Shown here one piece after another: positions 20,823 through 30,053 of a stretch of DNA of 64,000 nt; the first letter of the stretch is position 1; each line of letters begins with the position of its first letter. Both the position numbers and the translations under genes were made by a program. The notes beneath the pieces were generated by a model. That model worked only from the letters and a program-made list of their open reading frames with translations. It was not told where the DNA came from and did not search any database. The DNA is from Mesorhizobium loti (GTDB lineage: Bacteria > Pseudomonadota > Alphaproteobacteria > Rhizobiales > Rhizobiaceae). The DNA lies in the NCBI RefSeq assembly GCF_002858745.1, contig NZ_PJRO01000006.1, positions 359,231 to 423,230 of the forward strand, read 5' to 3'.

Positions 20823-21995
20823 TTAGCGCAGCCAGCCAACCGCCAGTTCCTTTACCGCATCCGCAGCGCGGCGCGGCAGCGAACCGACCTCCACCGTCTC
20901 AGCGGCGAACACCGGCGTTTCCTGGCTCAACGTATCGCCGATCCAGACGCGCAGCATGCCGACCGGCTGACCGGCCTCGACAGGTGCCGGCAGCGGGCCG
21001 TTGTAGACGATACGCGCGGTGACCTTGTCGCGATTGGCAATCGGCAACAAAAGATCGATCGGGCCCTTGGCTTTCAGTGCCACGCCTGATTTGGCGCCGC
21101 CAAACACGGCCGCCTCGCCGACAACCTCGTCCTTTGCAAAAATCTCTGTTTTCTCGAAAGAACGCAGGCCCCATTCCAGCAGCTTGCGGGCTTCCTCGGA
21201 ACGCTCGCGATCATTGGCCAAGCCGCTCATGGCAGCAATCACACGTTTGCCGCCCTGGGTGAGCGCACCGACGATGGCAAAGCCGTCCTGTTCGCTGGCG
21301 CCGACCGCCAGCCCTTCGGCACCGGCATCCATGGCCAACAGAGGGTTGCGGTTGCGCTGGGTAATCTTGTTCCAGGTGAAGTCCTTCAGGGCGAAATAGG
21401 GATAGAACTGCGGGTATTCCCGCGACAGACGCAACGCCAGCTGCGTCATCTCGCGAACGGTTGTCTTTTGCCCGTCCGCAGGTAAGCCAGTAGCATTGAC
21501 GAAGGTCGAGATCGGCATGCCGATCTGGCGCGCGCGCTCGTTCATCTGGAGCGCAAAATTTCCCTCAGAGCCGGCAAATCCTTCGGCAATGATGATGCAG
21601 CCGTCATTGGCGGCCTGCACGGCAATGCCCTTCATCAGATCCTCAAGCCGGATCGCCGATTTGAGTGCGGCGAACATGGTGGAGGTGCCGGATGGTGCGC
21701 CACCCTTGCGCCAGGCATTTTCGCTGACCACGAAAGTGGCGTTGAGCGTCATGCGGCCGCTTTTCACGGCATTGAAGGCCATCTCCAGCGTCATCAGCTT
21801 GGCCAGCGATGCCGGCTGGATCGGTTTGTCGGCCTGTTTTGAAAACAGCACCGTTCCGGTCTCCGCATCGATCATGAATGCAGTCGCCGCCTTGGTCTCG
21901 AACAGTTGCGCGGCTGCCGGAAAAACCGACAGCACAAACAGGGCTGCGGCGAGGAAGCCGGCCAAAGGGGAGAAAACGCAGGATTTAGCAATCAT
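20823..21995 (-). CDS. D-Ala-D-Ala carboxypeptidase family protein with altered active-site motifs
   Basis: A low-molecular-weight penicillin-binding protein of 390 residues with a signal peptide (FLAAALFVLSVFPAAAQ). Motif 1 is intact (S63-L-A-K66 in QPASLAKLM). Motif 2, SxN in the family, reads A128-A-N130 (VQAANDGC). Motif 3, normally KTG, reads A230-V-G232 in GAEGLAVGASEQDGF. Flanking text such as NRNPLLAMD and the C-terminal beta domain (PBP5_C-like) is well conserved, so the gene is not decaying. It should be exported to the periplasm for peptidoglycan work, but normal carboxypeptidase activity is doubtful. Upstream of tmk, downstream of rlpA. Confidence 0.85.
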   Translation of the reverse strand: MIAKSCVFSPLAGFLAAALFVLSVFPAAAQLFETKAATAFMIDAETGTVLFSKQADKPIQPASLAKLMTLEMAFNAVKSGRMTLNATFVVSENAWRKGGAPSGTSTMFAALKSAIRLEDLMKGIAVQAANDGCIIIAEGFAGSEGNFALQMNERARQIGMPISTFVNATGLPADGQKTTVREMTQLALRLSREYPQFYPYFALKDFTWNKITQRNRNPLLAMDAGAEGLAVGASEQDGFAIVGALTQGGKRVIAAMSGLANDRERSEEARKLLEWGLRSFEKTEIFAKDEVVGEAAVFGGAKSGVALKAKGPIDLLLPIANRDKVTARIVYNGPLPAPVEAGQPVGMLRVWIGDTLSQETPVFAAETVEVGSLPRRAADAVKELAVGWLR

Positions 21996-22079
21996 ATTGG
22001 GACGTTATCAGGAGCGCCGGCAACGGATCAATCGTAACGGGGCCTGACAGGCGATTTATCCGCGGCGGTTTTTGCCCGC

Positions 22080-23273
22080 TCAGTCGCGAACGGCGAAAGC
22101 GTCGGGCGCCCCATGGCTCCAGGCGGCTTCCAGCATGTTATCGAGGCTCATGCGCCCGTCCTGGTAGAGATTGACCGAATACCAGTCCTTGCCGTCAAGC
22201 TTGGCCTGATCGATCTCGACGCGGCCATAGGCCTTCAGCGCCGAAGCGACCTGCTTTGCCTCCCCGGCATCGTCGAACGTGCCGGCGGCGACATAATCGT
22301 CGGAGGGATCTTCTGGCTGCTTCCAATTGCCCAACGCCGCCGCTGGCCCTTCCAGTGCGGCGAAGGCGGCCGCCGAGCGCTTCGTGCGTTCTGCGGCATA
22401 ATTCAGGCTGGCCATTTCAAACGGCAGCTTCGGGCTCACAGCGATGTCGGGCCGGGCCGGCACGATCGGGCCGAAGTCGGGCAGCGCAACACCCTCGGCG
22501 CCAACGGGCTGTACAGCCAGGACGGGTTCGGGCGCTGGCGTCGAATCCGTCAGCTGGCCTGGAAATGGAACGGCTGCGGCGCTGGCGCTCACCGGCGTGC
22601 TCGGCATCGAACCGTTCATGGCCACCATCACGCCCGTGGGCAACCCGTCGGACGGATCCGGGATCCTGTTGCCAGGATGGTAGGACGCCAGGAGATAGGA
22701 ATCGTCGCTACCTTCGAGTGGTGCGCGACCGACATAGTCGACCTTGACCCTGGCGGTGCCAATCTTCGAATAGCCCAGCATATCGGCGGCGCGCTTCGAC
22801 AAGTCGATCAAGCGGCCTTCGTGATACGGACCGCGATCGTTGACGCGCACGATGATCGAGCTGCCATTGTCGAGATTGGTGACGCGGGCATAGCTGGGCA
22901 GCGGCATGGTCGGGTGGGCGCCGGTGATCTGGGACAGATCATAGACCTCGCCATTGGCGGTCATGCGGCTGTGGAACGCCTCGCCATACCAGGACGCGGT
23001 TCCGGTCTTGGAATAGCGTTTCTCTTCCTTCGGGTAATACCACTTGCCGCGCACCTGGTAGGGTCTGCCGAGCTGGTCGCGCCCTCCTCCGCGGCGCATG
23101 GCGACACGCGGGCTGGCCTTCACACCATAGTCGGATTCGGCGAAATATTCCTTCGAACGCTTCTTGCTCACCATGCTTTTGGGCTCGGACGAAGCACAGG
23201 CGGCAAGAAAACCGACCGAGGCAGCCAAGAGCGCATAGGTGGAGATGCGACGAAGACGCGCCGAACTTGGCAT
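22080..23273 (-). CDS. rlpA: RlpA-type septal lipoprotein / lytic transglycosylase
   Basis: About 397 residues from ATG 23273, chosen because ggagggg lies upstream and the frame then starts with a lipoprotein signal (STYALLAASVGFLAACASS, lipobox cysteine). The middle holds the double-psi beta-barrel (GTASWYGEAFHSRMTANGE and VNDRGPYHEGRLIDLS), including the aspartate used for cleavage in active RlpA. The C-terminal domain from about residue 320 is a SPOR domain that binds denuded septal glycan. In gammaproteobacteria RlpA cleaves naked glycan strands at the septum. Here it heads the block with the peptidase gene. Confidence 0.9.
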   Translation of the reverse strand: MPSSARLRRISTYALLAASVGFLAACASSEPKSMVSKKRSKEYFAESDYGVKASPRVAMRRGGGRDQLGRPYQVRGKWYYPKEEKRYSKTGTASWYGEAFHSRMTANGEVYDLSQITGAHPTMPLPSYARVTNLDNGSSIIVRVNDRGPYHEGRLIDLSKRAADMLGYSKIGTARVKVDYVGRAPLEGSDDSYLLASYHPGNRIPDPSDGLPTGVMVAMNGSMPSTPVSASAAAVPFPGQLTDSTPAPEPVLAVQPVGAEGVALPDFGPIVPARPDIAVSPKLPFEMASLNYAAERTKRSAAAFAALEGPAAALGNWKQPEDPSDDYVAAGTFDDAGEAKQVASALKAYGRVEIDQAKLDGKDWYSVNLYQDGRMSLDNMLEAAWSHGAPDAFAVRD

Positions 23274-23537
23274 ACTGAACTGTCCCCTCCGAACAACGGC
23301 GACGCGACGCAAACACAGGCGAAGCCGAAGCGTTTCGTGTGACAAGCTTGTCCCGCGCCCCGATCCCCAGAGCCCTTTTTGCGCAGGAATTGCTTATCAG
23401 GCTCTTAACCGACTATGGTTCGAAACCGGCGAGATTGTGGCGAAATGGCGGCGTTGTGCCGTGGGGCAGCACTCGGCCCCGCTGATAGATCTGTGAGCGA
23501 ATGGTTCCGATGAATCGGCCCTGGCGCTCGCAGGGGG

Positions 23538-24158
23538 CTATGCAGGGCCGCCATAATCCACGAGCAAACGCGCGATCCACTCATGGCCAGGATGCTGCAC
23601 CTCAAGCCAGCGGAGCAGATCAGCCTTCTCCTGCCCTTCAAGACGAGGCAAGGCAGTGCGGAAGTCCTGGTCGTCCTTTTCCCGGCGATGCTTTGCTTTG
23701 AACAGCAGCACGATAGCCGGCGCCAGATAGGAAATTCCAGCAGAATTCTTGCGGATGGCCGTGGATCTCGGCAGTCGAATCGACGGATCGCGCTTGTAGA
23801 CCCAGAAGTCGGGCGTTCCCCGCTCGATCATCATGTCGACGCGCCACAAGCCTGCGGTCATATCCGCTCCCCAGAGCTGCCAGAGACCAGCGGGAAGCCC
23901 AGCCTTGGCGGGGTGATGGGTCAGGGTACCGTCATGGGCAGCGAAGAATTCCAGATCGGATAGAAGCTTGCGACAGTGTTCAACCTGATCCGGCAAAACG
24001 GCGAACTCCAGATCCTCATGCTCGCGGGTCTGATGCCCATGCCAGAGGTCCAAAGCCCAACCGCCAACCACATACCAACGAGGGCTGTCTCGCCCGAGAC
24101 GTAAAGCAAGCTCATGTGGCGACCATGGCCCCCACGTGTCTTCCGGAAGTGGTTTCAT
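23538..24158 (-). CDS. Nucleotidyltransferase of the aminoglycoside adenylyltransferase-like superfamily
   Basis: About 206 residues. The nucleotidyltransferase core is visible: YVVGGWALDLWHGHQTREHEDLEFAV has the GG-W and the acidic EDLE pair, with a later acidic site in LWRVDMMIER. This resembles the AadB-type adenylyltransferase fold (PF10706). ATG 24158 is preferred since longer versions would run into the adjacent tRNA gene. Antibiotic resistance should not be assumed: chromosomal relatives are mostly uncharacterised. Confidence 0.7.
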   Translation of the reverse strand: MKPLPEDTWGPWSPHELALRLGRDSPRWYVVGGWALDLWHGHQTREHEDLEFAVLPDQVEHCRKLLSDLEFFAAHDGTLTHHPAKAGLPAGLWQLWGADMTAGLWRVDMMIERGTPDFWVYKRDPSIRLPRSTAIRKNSAGISYLAPAIVLLFKAKHRREKDDQDFRTALPRLEGQEKADLLRWLEVQHPGHEWIARLLVDYGGPA

Positions 24159-24208
24159 GGACAACAATTTCGACGGATACTTCCCCGTCTCTATCCATCG
24201 GCGGCAAA

Positions 24209-24298
24209 TGGCGGAGGGAGTGGGATTCGAACCCACGGTGACATCGCTGCCACGCCGGTTTTCAAGACCGGTGCCTTAAACCGCTCGGCCATCCCTCC
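24209..24298 (-). tRNA. tRNA-Ser (anticodon TGA, reads UCA)
   Basis: Minus-strand sequence starts ggagggatggccgagcggtt and ends actccctccgcca. The acceptor stem GGAGGGA pairs with TCCCTCC, the anticodon loop is cttgaaa (anticodon TGA), the T-arm is gggttcgaatccc, and a long variable arm is present as in class II tRNAs. CCA is encoded. 90 bases including CCA. Confidence 0.97.
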
Positions 24299-24540
24299 AC
24301 GGCTCGGTGCCAAGGCGATTGCCCTGCTATGCCGAACGCGTCGAAATCGGCTTTAGCGCTTTCCTGTTCCCAGCGTCAACGGGATCGACGCTGTCATTGC
24401 GGTTGTTGGTGATGGTACGATAATCAAGCAACCGCTGAAATGCTGGCTTTCCACGACCTTTCCGAGCATGGAACTTGACGCCACAGGTCGATGCTCGTAG
24501 GGCCAGATTCATGAAACCCCGATGAGGAGCACTTCCATCG

Positions 24541-25227
24541 ATGGAAATCTTCACCGCAGCAGGTTTGTCGGCTCTTCTCCAGGTCATCGCCATTGATCTC
24601 GTTCTTGCCGGCGACAACGCAATCGTCATTGGCCTTGCTGCGGCCGGGTTACCCAAGGATCAGCGCAAGAAAGCGATCCTCGTCGGTATCGCTGCCGCCA
24701 CGGTGCTGCGCATCATTTTCGCCCTGATCACCCAGTGGCTGCTTGCGATCGGCCCGATGCTGCTGATCGCCGGTGGCCTGCTGCTTTTGTGGGTGTGCTG
24801 GAAGATGTGGCGCGAACTGAGCGTCACGCACGAGGAAGAGCACGAGGCCACCGAAGCCCTGGACGATGTCTACAACGGAAAGACGACGTCCAGCCCCGCC
24901 CGCAAGACCTTTGCACAGGCTGCCTGGCAGATCGTCATCGCCGACGTCTCCATGTCGCTGGACAATGTGCTCGCCGTCGCCGGTGCCGCGATGGAACATC
25001 CGACAGTGCTGATCATCGGCCTTGCGCTGTCGATCGCGCTGATGGGATTCGCAGCGTCTTTTGTCGCCCGATTGCTGCATCGCTATCGCTGGATTGCTTA
25101 CATCGGCCTGCTCATCATCCTCTACGTCGCACTCAAGATGCTGCTCGACGGGGCGGTCGAGCAATTTCCCGAACAGTTCCAGTTCCTGACACCGTGGTTC
25201 GGCAAGGCAGCCGGCGCCGCGCACTGA
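24541..25227 (+). CDS. TerC family integral membrane protein
   Basis: A 228-residue membrane protein with about seven hydrophobic segments. The TerC family aspartates are visible in VIAIDLVLAGDNAIVIG near the N-terminus and VIADVSMSLDNVLAVAGAA in the repeat unit. Relatives (YjbE/YceF/TerC) export manganese or take part in tellurite response and in metal loading of exported proteins. A cytosolic loop rich in glutamate (HEEEHEATE) separates the halves. No riboswitch of the yybP-ykoY type could be recognised upstream. Confidence 0.88.
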   Translation: MEIFTAAGLSALLQVIAIDLVLAGDNAIVIGLAAAGLPKDQRKKAILVGIAAATVLRIIFALITQWLLAIGPMLLIAGGLLLLWVCWKMWRELSVTHEEEHEATEALDDVYNGKTTSSPARKTFAQAAWQIVIADVSMSLDNVLAVAGAAMEHPTVLIIGLALSIALMGFAASFVARLLHRYRWIAYIGLLIILYVALKMLLDGAVEQFPEQFQFLTPWFGKAAGAAH

Positions 25228-25397
25228 GAAGGGCGGCACCTGCCCGGCTGTCCGCCAGGAAGGTGCGGTTTGCTTGACCCTGGAACTGTGCTATTGCGCC
25301 GCTGAATTCAGCGTCGCTTAAGGCGCACCAACTGAAAACGAACGATCTTCGGGCCGGACCGTCAAGGTTTCCGGCCCGCATCCATTGGAACGCCACG

Positions 25398-26714
25398 ATG
25401 ACCGCAGCGCCCCGTATCAGCTTCGTCAGCCTCGGATGCCCGAAAGCACTTGTCGATTCCGAGCGCATCCTGACGCGGCTGCGCGCGGAAGGTTATGAGA
25501 TATCCCGCAAGCACGACGGCGCTGACCTTGTTGTGGTCAATACATGCGGCTTTCTCGATTCAGCGCGCGATGAGTCGTTGAATGCCATCGGAACGGCGCT
25601 CAAGGAAAACGGCAAGGTCATCGTCACGGGTTGCATGGGGGCAACGCCTGAGCTGATCCGCGAGAAACATCCGAATGTTTTCGCGATCACCGGTCCACAG
25701 GCTTATGAAAGCGTGATGGAGGCGGTGCACGAGGCGGCGCCGCCTGCGCATGATCCCTTCACTGATCTGGTGCCGCCGCAGGGCGTCAAGCTGACACCGC
25801 GCCACTATGCGTATCTGAAGATTTCAGAAGGCTGCAACAACCGCTGCACCTTCTGCATCATTCCGGACCTGCGCGGCGATCTCGTCTCGCGCCCCGCCGG
25901 GGATGTGTTGCGCGAAGCCGAAAAGCTTGCCGCTGCCGGCGTCAAGGAACTGCTGGTCATTTCGCAGGATACCAGCGCCTACGGCGTCGACATCAAATAC
26001 GCTGCAAGCCCGTGGAAGGATCGCGAGGTCCGCGCCAAGTTCCTCGACCTGTCCCAGGAGCTCGGCGAGCTGGGCATCTGGGTGCGTATGCACTACGTCT
26101 ACCCCTATCCGCATGTCGCGGACGTCATCCCGCTGATGGCCGAAGGCAAGATCCTGCCGTACCTCGACATTCCCTTCCAGCACGCCTCGCCGCAGGTTCT
26201 GAAGAACATGCGGCGTCCTGCCCATGGCGAGAAGACGCTGGAGCGCATCCGTTCGTGGCGCGATGCCTGCCCGGACCTCGCCATCCGCTCGACCTTCATT
26301 GTCGGTTTCCCCGGCGAGACGGAAGAGGATTTCGAAATGCTGCTTGAGTGGCTAGACGAAGCCAGGATCGACCGTGCCGGCTGCTTCAAATACGAGCCGG
26401 TGAAGGGGGCGCGTTCCAATGATCTCGGCCTCGAGCAGGTTCCGGGCGAAATCAAGGAAGCGCGCTGGCATCGCTTCATGCAGCGCCAGCAGAAGATCTC
26501 CGCGGCACAGCTACAGAAGAAGGTCGGCAAGCGCCTGCCCGTCATCATCGACGAAGCGAACGGCACGGTTGCCAAAGGCCGCACCAAATATGATGCGCCG
26601 GAGATCGATGGTTCAGTGCATATCCAGTCGCGGCGGCCGCTGCGCGTCGGTGATATCGTGACCGTCAAGATCGACAGCGCCGATGCCTACGATCTGCACG
26701 GCATGGCCGTCTGA
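25398..26714 (+). CDS. rimO: Ribosomal protein S12 methylthiotransferase
   Basis: Radical SAM enzyme that adds a methylthio group to an aspartate of ribosomal protein S12. The 438 residues have the N-terminal UPF0004 cluster domain ([12 protein letters not shown] ... TCGFLDSA ... VTGCMG), the radical SAM motif [14 protein letters not shown] and a C-terminal TRAM-like domain. The [11 protein letters not shown] start distinguishes RimO from MiaB. It ends 46 bases before a strong shared terminator. Confidence 0.96.
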   Translation: MTAAPRISFVSLGCPKALVDSERILTRLRAEGYEISRKHDGADLVVVNTCGFLDSARDESLNAIGTALKENGKVIVTGCMGATPELIREKHPNVFAITGPQAYESVMEAVHEAAPPAHDPFTDLVPPQGVKLTPRHYAYLKISEGCNNRCTFCIIPDLRGDLVSRPAGDVLREAEKLAAAGVKELLVISQDTSAYGVDIKYAASPWKDREVRAKFLDLSQELGELGIWVRMHYVYPYPHVADVIPLMAEGKILPYLDIPFQHASPQVLKNMRRPAHGEKTLERIRSWRDACPDLAIRSTFIVGFPGETEEDFEMLLEWLDEARIDRAGCFKYEPVKGARSNDLGLEQVPGEIKEARWHRFMQRQQKISAAQLQKKVGKRLPVIIDEANGTVAKGRTKYDAPEIDGSVHIQSRRPLRVGDIVTVKIDSADAYDLHGMAV

Positions 26715-26760
26715 TTTTTCAGGAAGCAACAATCCCCGCAGAGTGCGGATGGCTGAATTT

Positions 26761-26788
26761 AAAAAGGGCGCCGTGAGGCGCCCTTTTT
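26761..26788. terminator. Bidirectional intrinsic terminator between rimO and the BMP importer operon
   Basis: aaaaagggcgcc-gtga-ggcgccctttttc: a GC stem flanked by A and T runs on both sides. It terminates rimO on the plus strand and the convergent substrate-binding protein gene on the minus strand. Confidence 0.9.
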
Positions 26789-26809
26789 CATTTTCGGCAT
26801 GCTGACAGC

Positions 26810-27877
26810 TTACTGCGGCAGCTTGTCGTCCACGCCTTTGACGTAGAAGTTCATGCCAAGCAGCGTCTTGTCGTCGGCCACTTCACCATCCTTCAACCAG
26901 GCCGAACCGTCCTGCTTGGCAACCGGGCCGGTGAAGGGGTTCCAGCCATCGGCGATCTTCTTCTGGGTGGCTTCCGCCATCGCCTTCACGTCATCCGGCA
27001 AGTTGGTGTAGGGCGCCATGAGCACGGCACCGGCCTTGATGCCGTCCCAGCGGTCTTCCGGTTTCCAGCTGCCATCCAGCGCCTTCTCTACGCGCTCGAT
27101 GTAATATGGGGCCCAATCGTCGACGATCGCGGTGTACTGCGACTTCGGCGCGAACTTGATCATGTCGGAAGCCTGGCCGAAGCCGTGCAGGCCACGTTCC
27201 TGCGCCACCTGCAACGGAGCGGTGGAATCGGTGTGCTGGACGATGATGTCGGCGCCCTGGTCAAACAGCGCCTTGGCGGCGTCCGCTTCCTTGCCCGGAT
27301 CGAACCAGGAATTCACCCAGACGATCTTGGCCTTGAAGTTCGGGTTGACCGACTGCGCACCCAGCATGAAGGAATTGATGCCCATCACCACTTCCGGGAT
27401 CGGGAAGGAGACAATGTAGCCGGCAACGCCGCTCTTGGACTGCTTGGCCGCGATCTGGCCGAGGATGTAACGGCCCTCATAGAAGCGGGCATTGTAGATG
27501 CCGAGGTTCGGCGCGGTCTTGTAGCCGGTGGCGTGCTCGAACTTGATGTCCGGGAACTTGTTGGCGACCTTCACTTCCGCGTCCATGAAGCCGAACGAGG
27601 TGCCGAAGATGAGCTTGCAGCCCTGGCGTGCCAGGCGCTCGAAAGCGCGCTCTGCGTCCGGGCCTTCGGCGACGTTTTCGAGGAAGGCGGTCTCGACCTT
27701 GTCGCCCAGCTTCTTTTCGACCGCGAGGCGGCCCTGATCATGCTGGTAAGAGTAGCCGAAATCCCCCACCGGTCCGACATAGACCCAGCAGGCCTTCAAT
27801 TTGTCCGCGGCTTCCGCGGAGACGGCAACGGACATCGCCGCCGTCGAAGTCATCAGGGCAATCAGTAGTTTTTTCAT
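26810..27877 (-). CDS. BMP family ABC transporter substrate-binding protein
   Basis: Periplasmic binding protein of about 355 residues, start at ATG 27877 because gagaggtaac lies just before it and a signal peptide follows (KKLLIALMTSTAAMSVAVSAEA). The BMP/PnrA fold is shown by VGPVGDFGYSYQHDQGR and GTSFGFMDAEVKVANKFPD. Family members bind nucleosides or other ligands. Three genes upstream on the same strand encode the ATPase and two permeases. An interspersed repeat separates this gene from the permease gene, so it may be made at a different level from the rest. Confidence 0.9.
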   Translation of the reverse strand: MKKLLIALMTSTAAMSVAVSAEAADKLKACWVYVGPVGDFGYSYQHDQGRLAVEKKLGDKVETAFLENVAEGPDAERAFERLARQGCKLIFGTSFGFMDAEVKVANKFPDIKFEHATGYKTAPNLGIYNARFYEGRYILGQIAAKQSKSGVAGYIVSFPIPEVVMGINSFMLGAQSVNPNFKAKIVWVNSWFDPGKEADAAKALFDQGADIIVQHTDSTAPLQVAQERGLHGFGQASDMIKFAPKSQYTAIVDDWAPYYIERVEKALDGSWKPEDRWDGIKAGAVLMAPYTNLPDDVKAMAEATQKKIADGWNPFTGPVAKQDGSAWLKDGEVADDKTLLGMNFYVKGVDDKLPQ

Positions 27878-27920
27878 GATGTTACCTCTCTGGATTAACC
27901 TTGCTATGCGAGTCTTTTTG

Positions 27921-28014
27921 CTAGAGCAATTCCAGGAAAAGTGTGCAACGGTTTTCCGTCCGGAATTGCTTGAAAACAAAGAGTTAGAGCGTTTCCGTGA
28001 AAACGGAAACGCTC
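27921..28014. repeat. CTAG-bounded palindromic repeat, copy 1
   Basis: Composite of two inverted repeats: gcaattcc-a-ggaaaa ... ttttcc-gtcc-ggaattgc, then agcgtttccgt-gaaa-acggaaacgct. A second copy with the same layout occurs at 34158-34263 and shares the linker aacaaagagttagagcg. The left edge is ctag. Similar elements are scattered in mesorhizobial intergenic DNA. This copy lies inside the importer operon. Confidence 0.85.
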
Positions 28015-28021
28015 CTGGTTG

Positions 28022-28942
28022 TCAACGATCCGGAACGAAAGCCTGTCCGAGCGATGCAGGGGTGTTCATCATGGTCAGGCGCTTGTTGCGCGAGATGATG
28101 ACGAGCACCACGATGGTGGCAAGGTAAGGCAACGACGACAGGAACTGCGACGGGACCGGAATGCCGAAGGCCTGCGCGTGTAGCTGCCCGATCCAGACCG
28201 CACCGAAGATGTAGGCGCCGGCAAGCACACGCAGCGGTCGCCAGGATGAAAACACCACCAGAGCCAGCGCGATCCAGCCGCGGCCCGCCGTCATGTTCTC
28301 CACCCATTGCGGCGTGTAGACGAGCGAAAGGTGACCACCGGCAAGACCGGCACAGGCACCACCAAACATCACCGCCAGGTAGCGGTATTTGATGACCTGG
28401 ATACCCAGCGCATGGGCCGAGGTGTGGCTGTCGCCGATCGAGCGCAAGGTCAGCCCGGTGCGGGTCTTGAACAGGAACCACGACACACCGAAAACCAGCG
28501 CGATCGAGATGTAGAAGATCGGGTCCTGCCCGAACAGCAACCTGCCGACCACCGGCAGGTCCGTCAGCAGCGGAATGTAGAGATTGGGCAGGCGCTCGCC
28601 CGGCAAGCCGACGAAGCCGGTGCCAAGCATTCCGGATAGCCCGAGCCCGAGAAGCGTCAACGACAGACCGGTGGCAACCTGGTTGGTGGCGAGCGACAAC
28701 GTCATCACCGCAAACAACAGCGAGAACAGTGCGCCGACGACGATGGCGGCGATGAGGCCGATCCAGGGAGAGCCGGTCAGGAAACCGGCGCCGAAGCCGG
28801 CGACCGCGCCCATCACCATCATGCCTTCGACGCCGAGGTTCAGCACGCCGGAGCGCTCGACCACCAATTCGCCGATGGCGGCGATCAGCAGCGGCGTTGC
28901 GGCCGTGGCGATGGTCAGGAGAATGCTGACAGTCATGTCCAT
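28022..28942 (-). CDS. BMP-type nucleoside ABC transporter permease (second)
   Basis: A 306-residue inner-membrane permease of the BPD_transp_2 family with about eight hydrophobic segments. It shows the family stretch GELVVERSGVLNLGVEGMM, typical of NupQ/YufQ-like subunits. It lies one base after the first permease gene and is followed by the repeat and the binding-protein gene. It should form the heterodimeric channel together with the larger permease. Confidence 0.92.
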   Translation of the reverse strand: MDMTVSILLTIATAATPLLIAAIGELVVERSGVLNLGVEGMMVMGAVAGFGAGFLTGSPWIGLIAAIVVGALFSLLFAVMTLSLATNQVATGLSLTLLGLGLSGMLGTGFVGLPGERLPNLYIPLLTDLPVVGRLLFGQDPIFYISIALVFGVSWFLFKTRTGLTLRSIGDSHTSAHALGIQVIKYRYLAVMFGGACAGLAGGHLSLVYTPQWVENMTAGRGWIALALVVFSSWRPLRVLAGAYIFGAVWIGQLHAQAFGIPVPSQFLSSLPYLATIVVLVIISRNKRLTMMNTPASLGQAFVPDR

Positions 28943-28943
28943 G

Positions 28944-30053
28944 TCAGTGAGCCTCTTCCAGCTTCGGCGAAGCGTCGAGTTTGGGTGCCAGGCCGACGAG
29001 CCGGATGCGATAGTGGATCAGCGTGTCGCAACCCAGCACAAAGAACAGCAGCATGCCCTGGAAGACACGCGCCACCTTGTCGGAGATACCGAGCACGCTC
29101 TGGGCTGCCTCGCCGCCAAGATAGGTCAGGCCGAGCACCAGGCCGGCAGCGACGATACCGAGCGGGTTCAGGCGGCCAAGGAAAGCGACGATGATGGCGG
29201 TGAAGCCGTAGCCAGGCGAAATCGAGGGCTGCAGCTGGCCGATGGCACCGGAAACTTCCGAGATGCCGGCAAGGCCAGCCAGGGCGCCCGAGAGCATGAA
29301 GGCGAAAAAGACCATGCGGTTGAAGCTGAAGCCAGCGAAGCGCCCCGCCCGCGGGCTTGATCCCAGCACGCGGATTTCAAAGCCTTTCAGCATGCGGCTC
29401 ATCAGGATCCAGACCAGGACCGCAGCGACAAGCGCGAAGACAAAGCCCAGATTGGCCCGGCCGGACATCGGCATCAGCTCCGGCAGCACGGCCGACGGAT
29501 TGAACTGTACCGTCTGCGGGAAGTTGAAGCCCTTGGGATCACGCCAGGGCCCCCGCACCAGCCAGTCGAGGAAGAGTTGCGCGACATAGACCAGCATCAG
29601 GCTGGTCAGGATTTCGTTGGTGTTGAAGCGGGTCTTCAGGAAAGCCGGGATCGCGGCATAGGCCGCGCCGCCAACCATGCCCATCAGGAGCATGAGCGGC
29701 AGCACGAACGGGCCCTGCATGTCGGGATAGAGCACCGGTATGACCGAACCCACGATCGCGCCGAAGACGAACTGGCCCTCGGCGCCGATGTTCCAGATGT
29801 TGGAGCGGAAGCAGACGGACAAGCCGACCGCGATCAGGATCAGGGGAGCTGCCTTGATCGCCAGCTCATGCAGTTGCCACACTTCGGTGATCGGCGAAAT
29901 GAAGTAGGTGTAGAAGGCTGTCAGCGGATTGATTCCGAGCAACGCGAAAAGGATCGCGCCTGCGACTATCGTCAATCCGAAGGCGATGAACGGCGAAAGC
30001 GCCGAAAACAGCATGGAGCGTTGCGGGCGCTTGACGAGTTCCAGGCGCATCAC
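28944..30053 (-). CDS. BMP-type nucleoside ABC transporter permease (first)
   Basis: A 369-residue permease of the NupP/YufP type. Conserved text such as RSNIWNIGAEGQFVFGAIVG and LGSSPRAGRFAGFS marks the family. There are about nine hydrophobic segments. Its start overlaps the ATPase gene stop by four bases (30050-30053). Function as for its partner: transport of nucleosides or related compounds across the inner membrane. Confidence 0.92.
   Translation of the reverse strand: MMRLELVKRPQRSMLFSALSPFIAFGLTIVAGAILFALLGINPLTAFYTYFISPITEVWQLHELAIKAAPLILIAVGLSVCFRSNIWNIGAEGQFVFGAIVGSVIPVLYPDMQGPFVLPLMLLMGMVGGAAYAAIPAFLKTRFNTNEILTSLMLVYVAQLFLDWLVRGPWRDPKGFNFPQTVQFNPSAVLPELMPMSGRANLGFVFALVAAVLVWILMSRMLKGFEIRVLGSSPRAGRFAGFSFNRMVFFAFMLSGALAGLAGISEVSGAIGQLQPSISPGYGFTAIIVAFLGRLNPLGIVAAGLVLGLTYLGGEAAQSVLGISDKVARVFQGMLLFFVLGCDTLIHYRIRLVGLAPKLDASPKLEEAH

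Noticed and set aside
23538..24158. Aminoglycoside resistance gene
   Set aside because: The fold fits the adenylyltransferase superfamily, but the chromosomal setting and the low similarity to known resistance enzymes do not support a resistance call.
24299..24540. Manganese (yybP-ykoY) riboswitch ahead of the TerC gene
   Set aside because: TerC genes often have one, but the conserved sequence blocks could not be found upstream.
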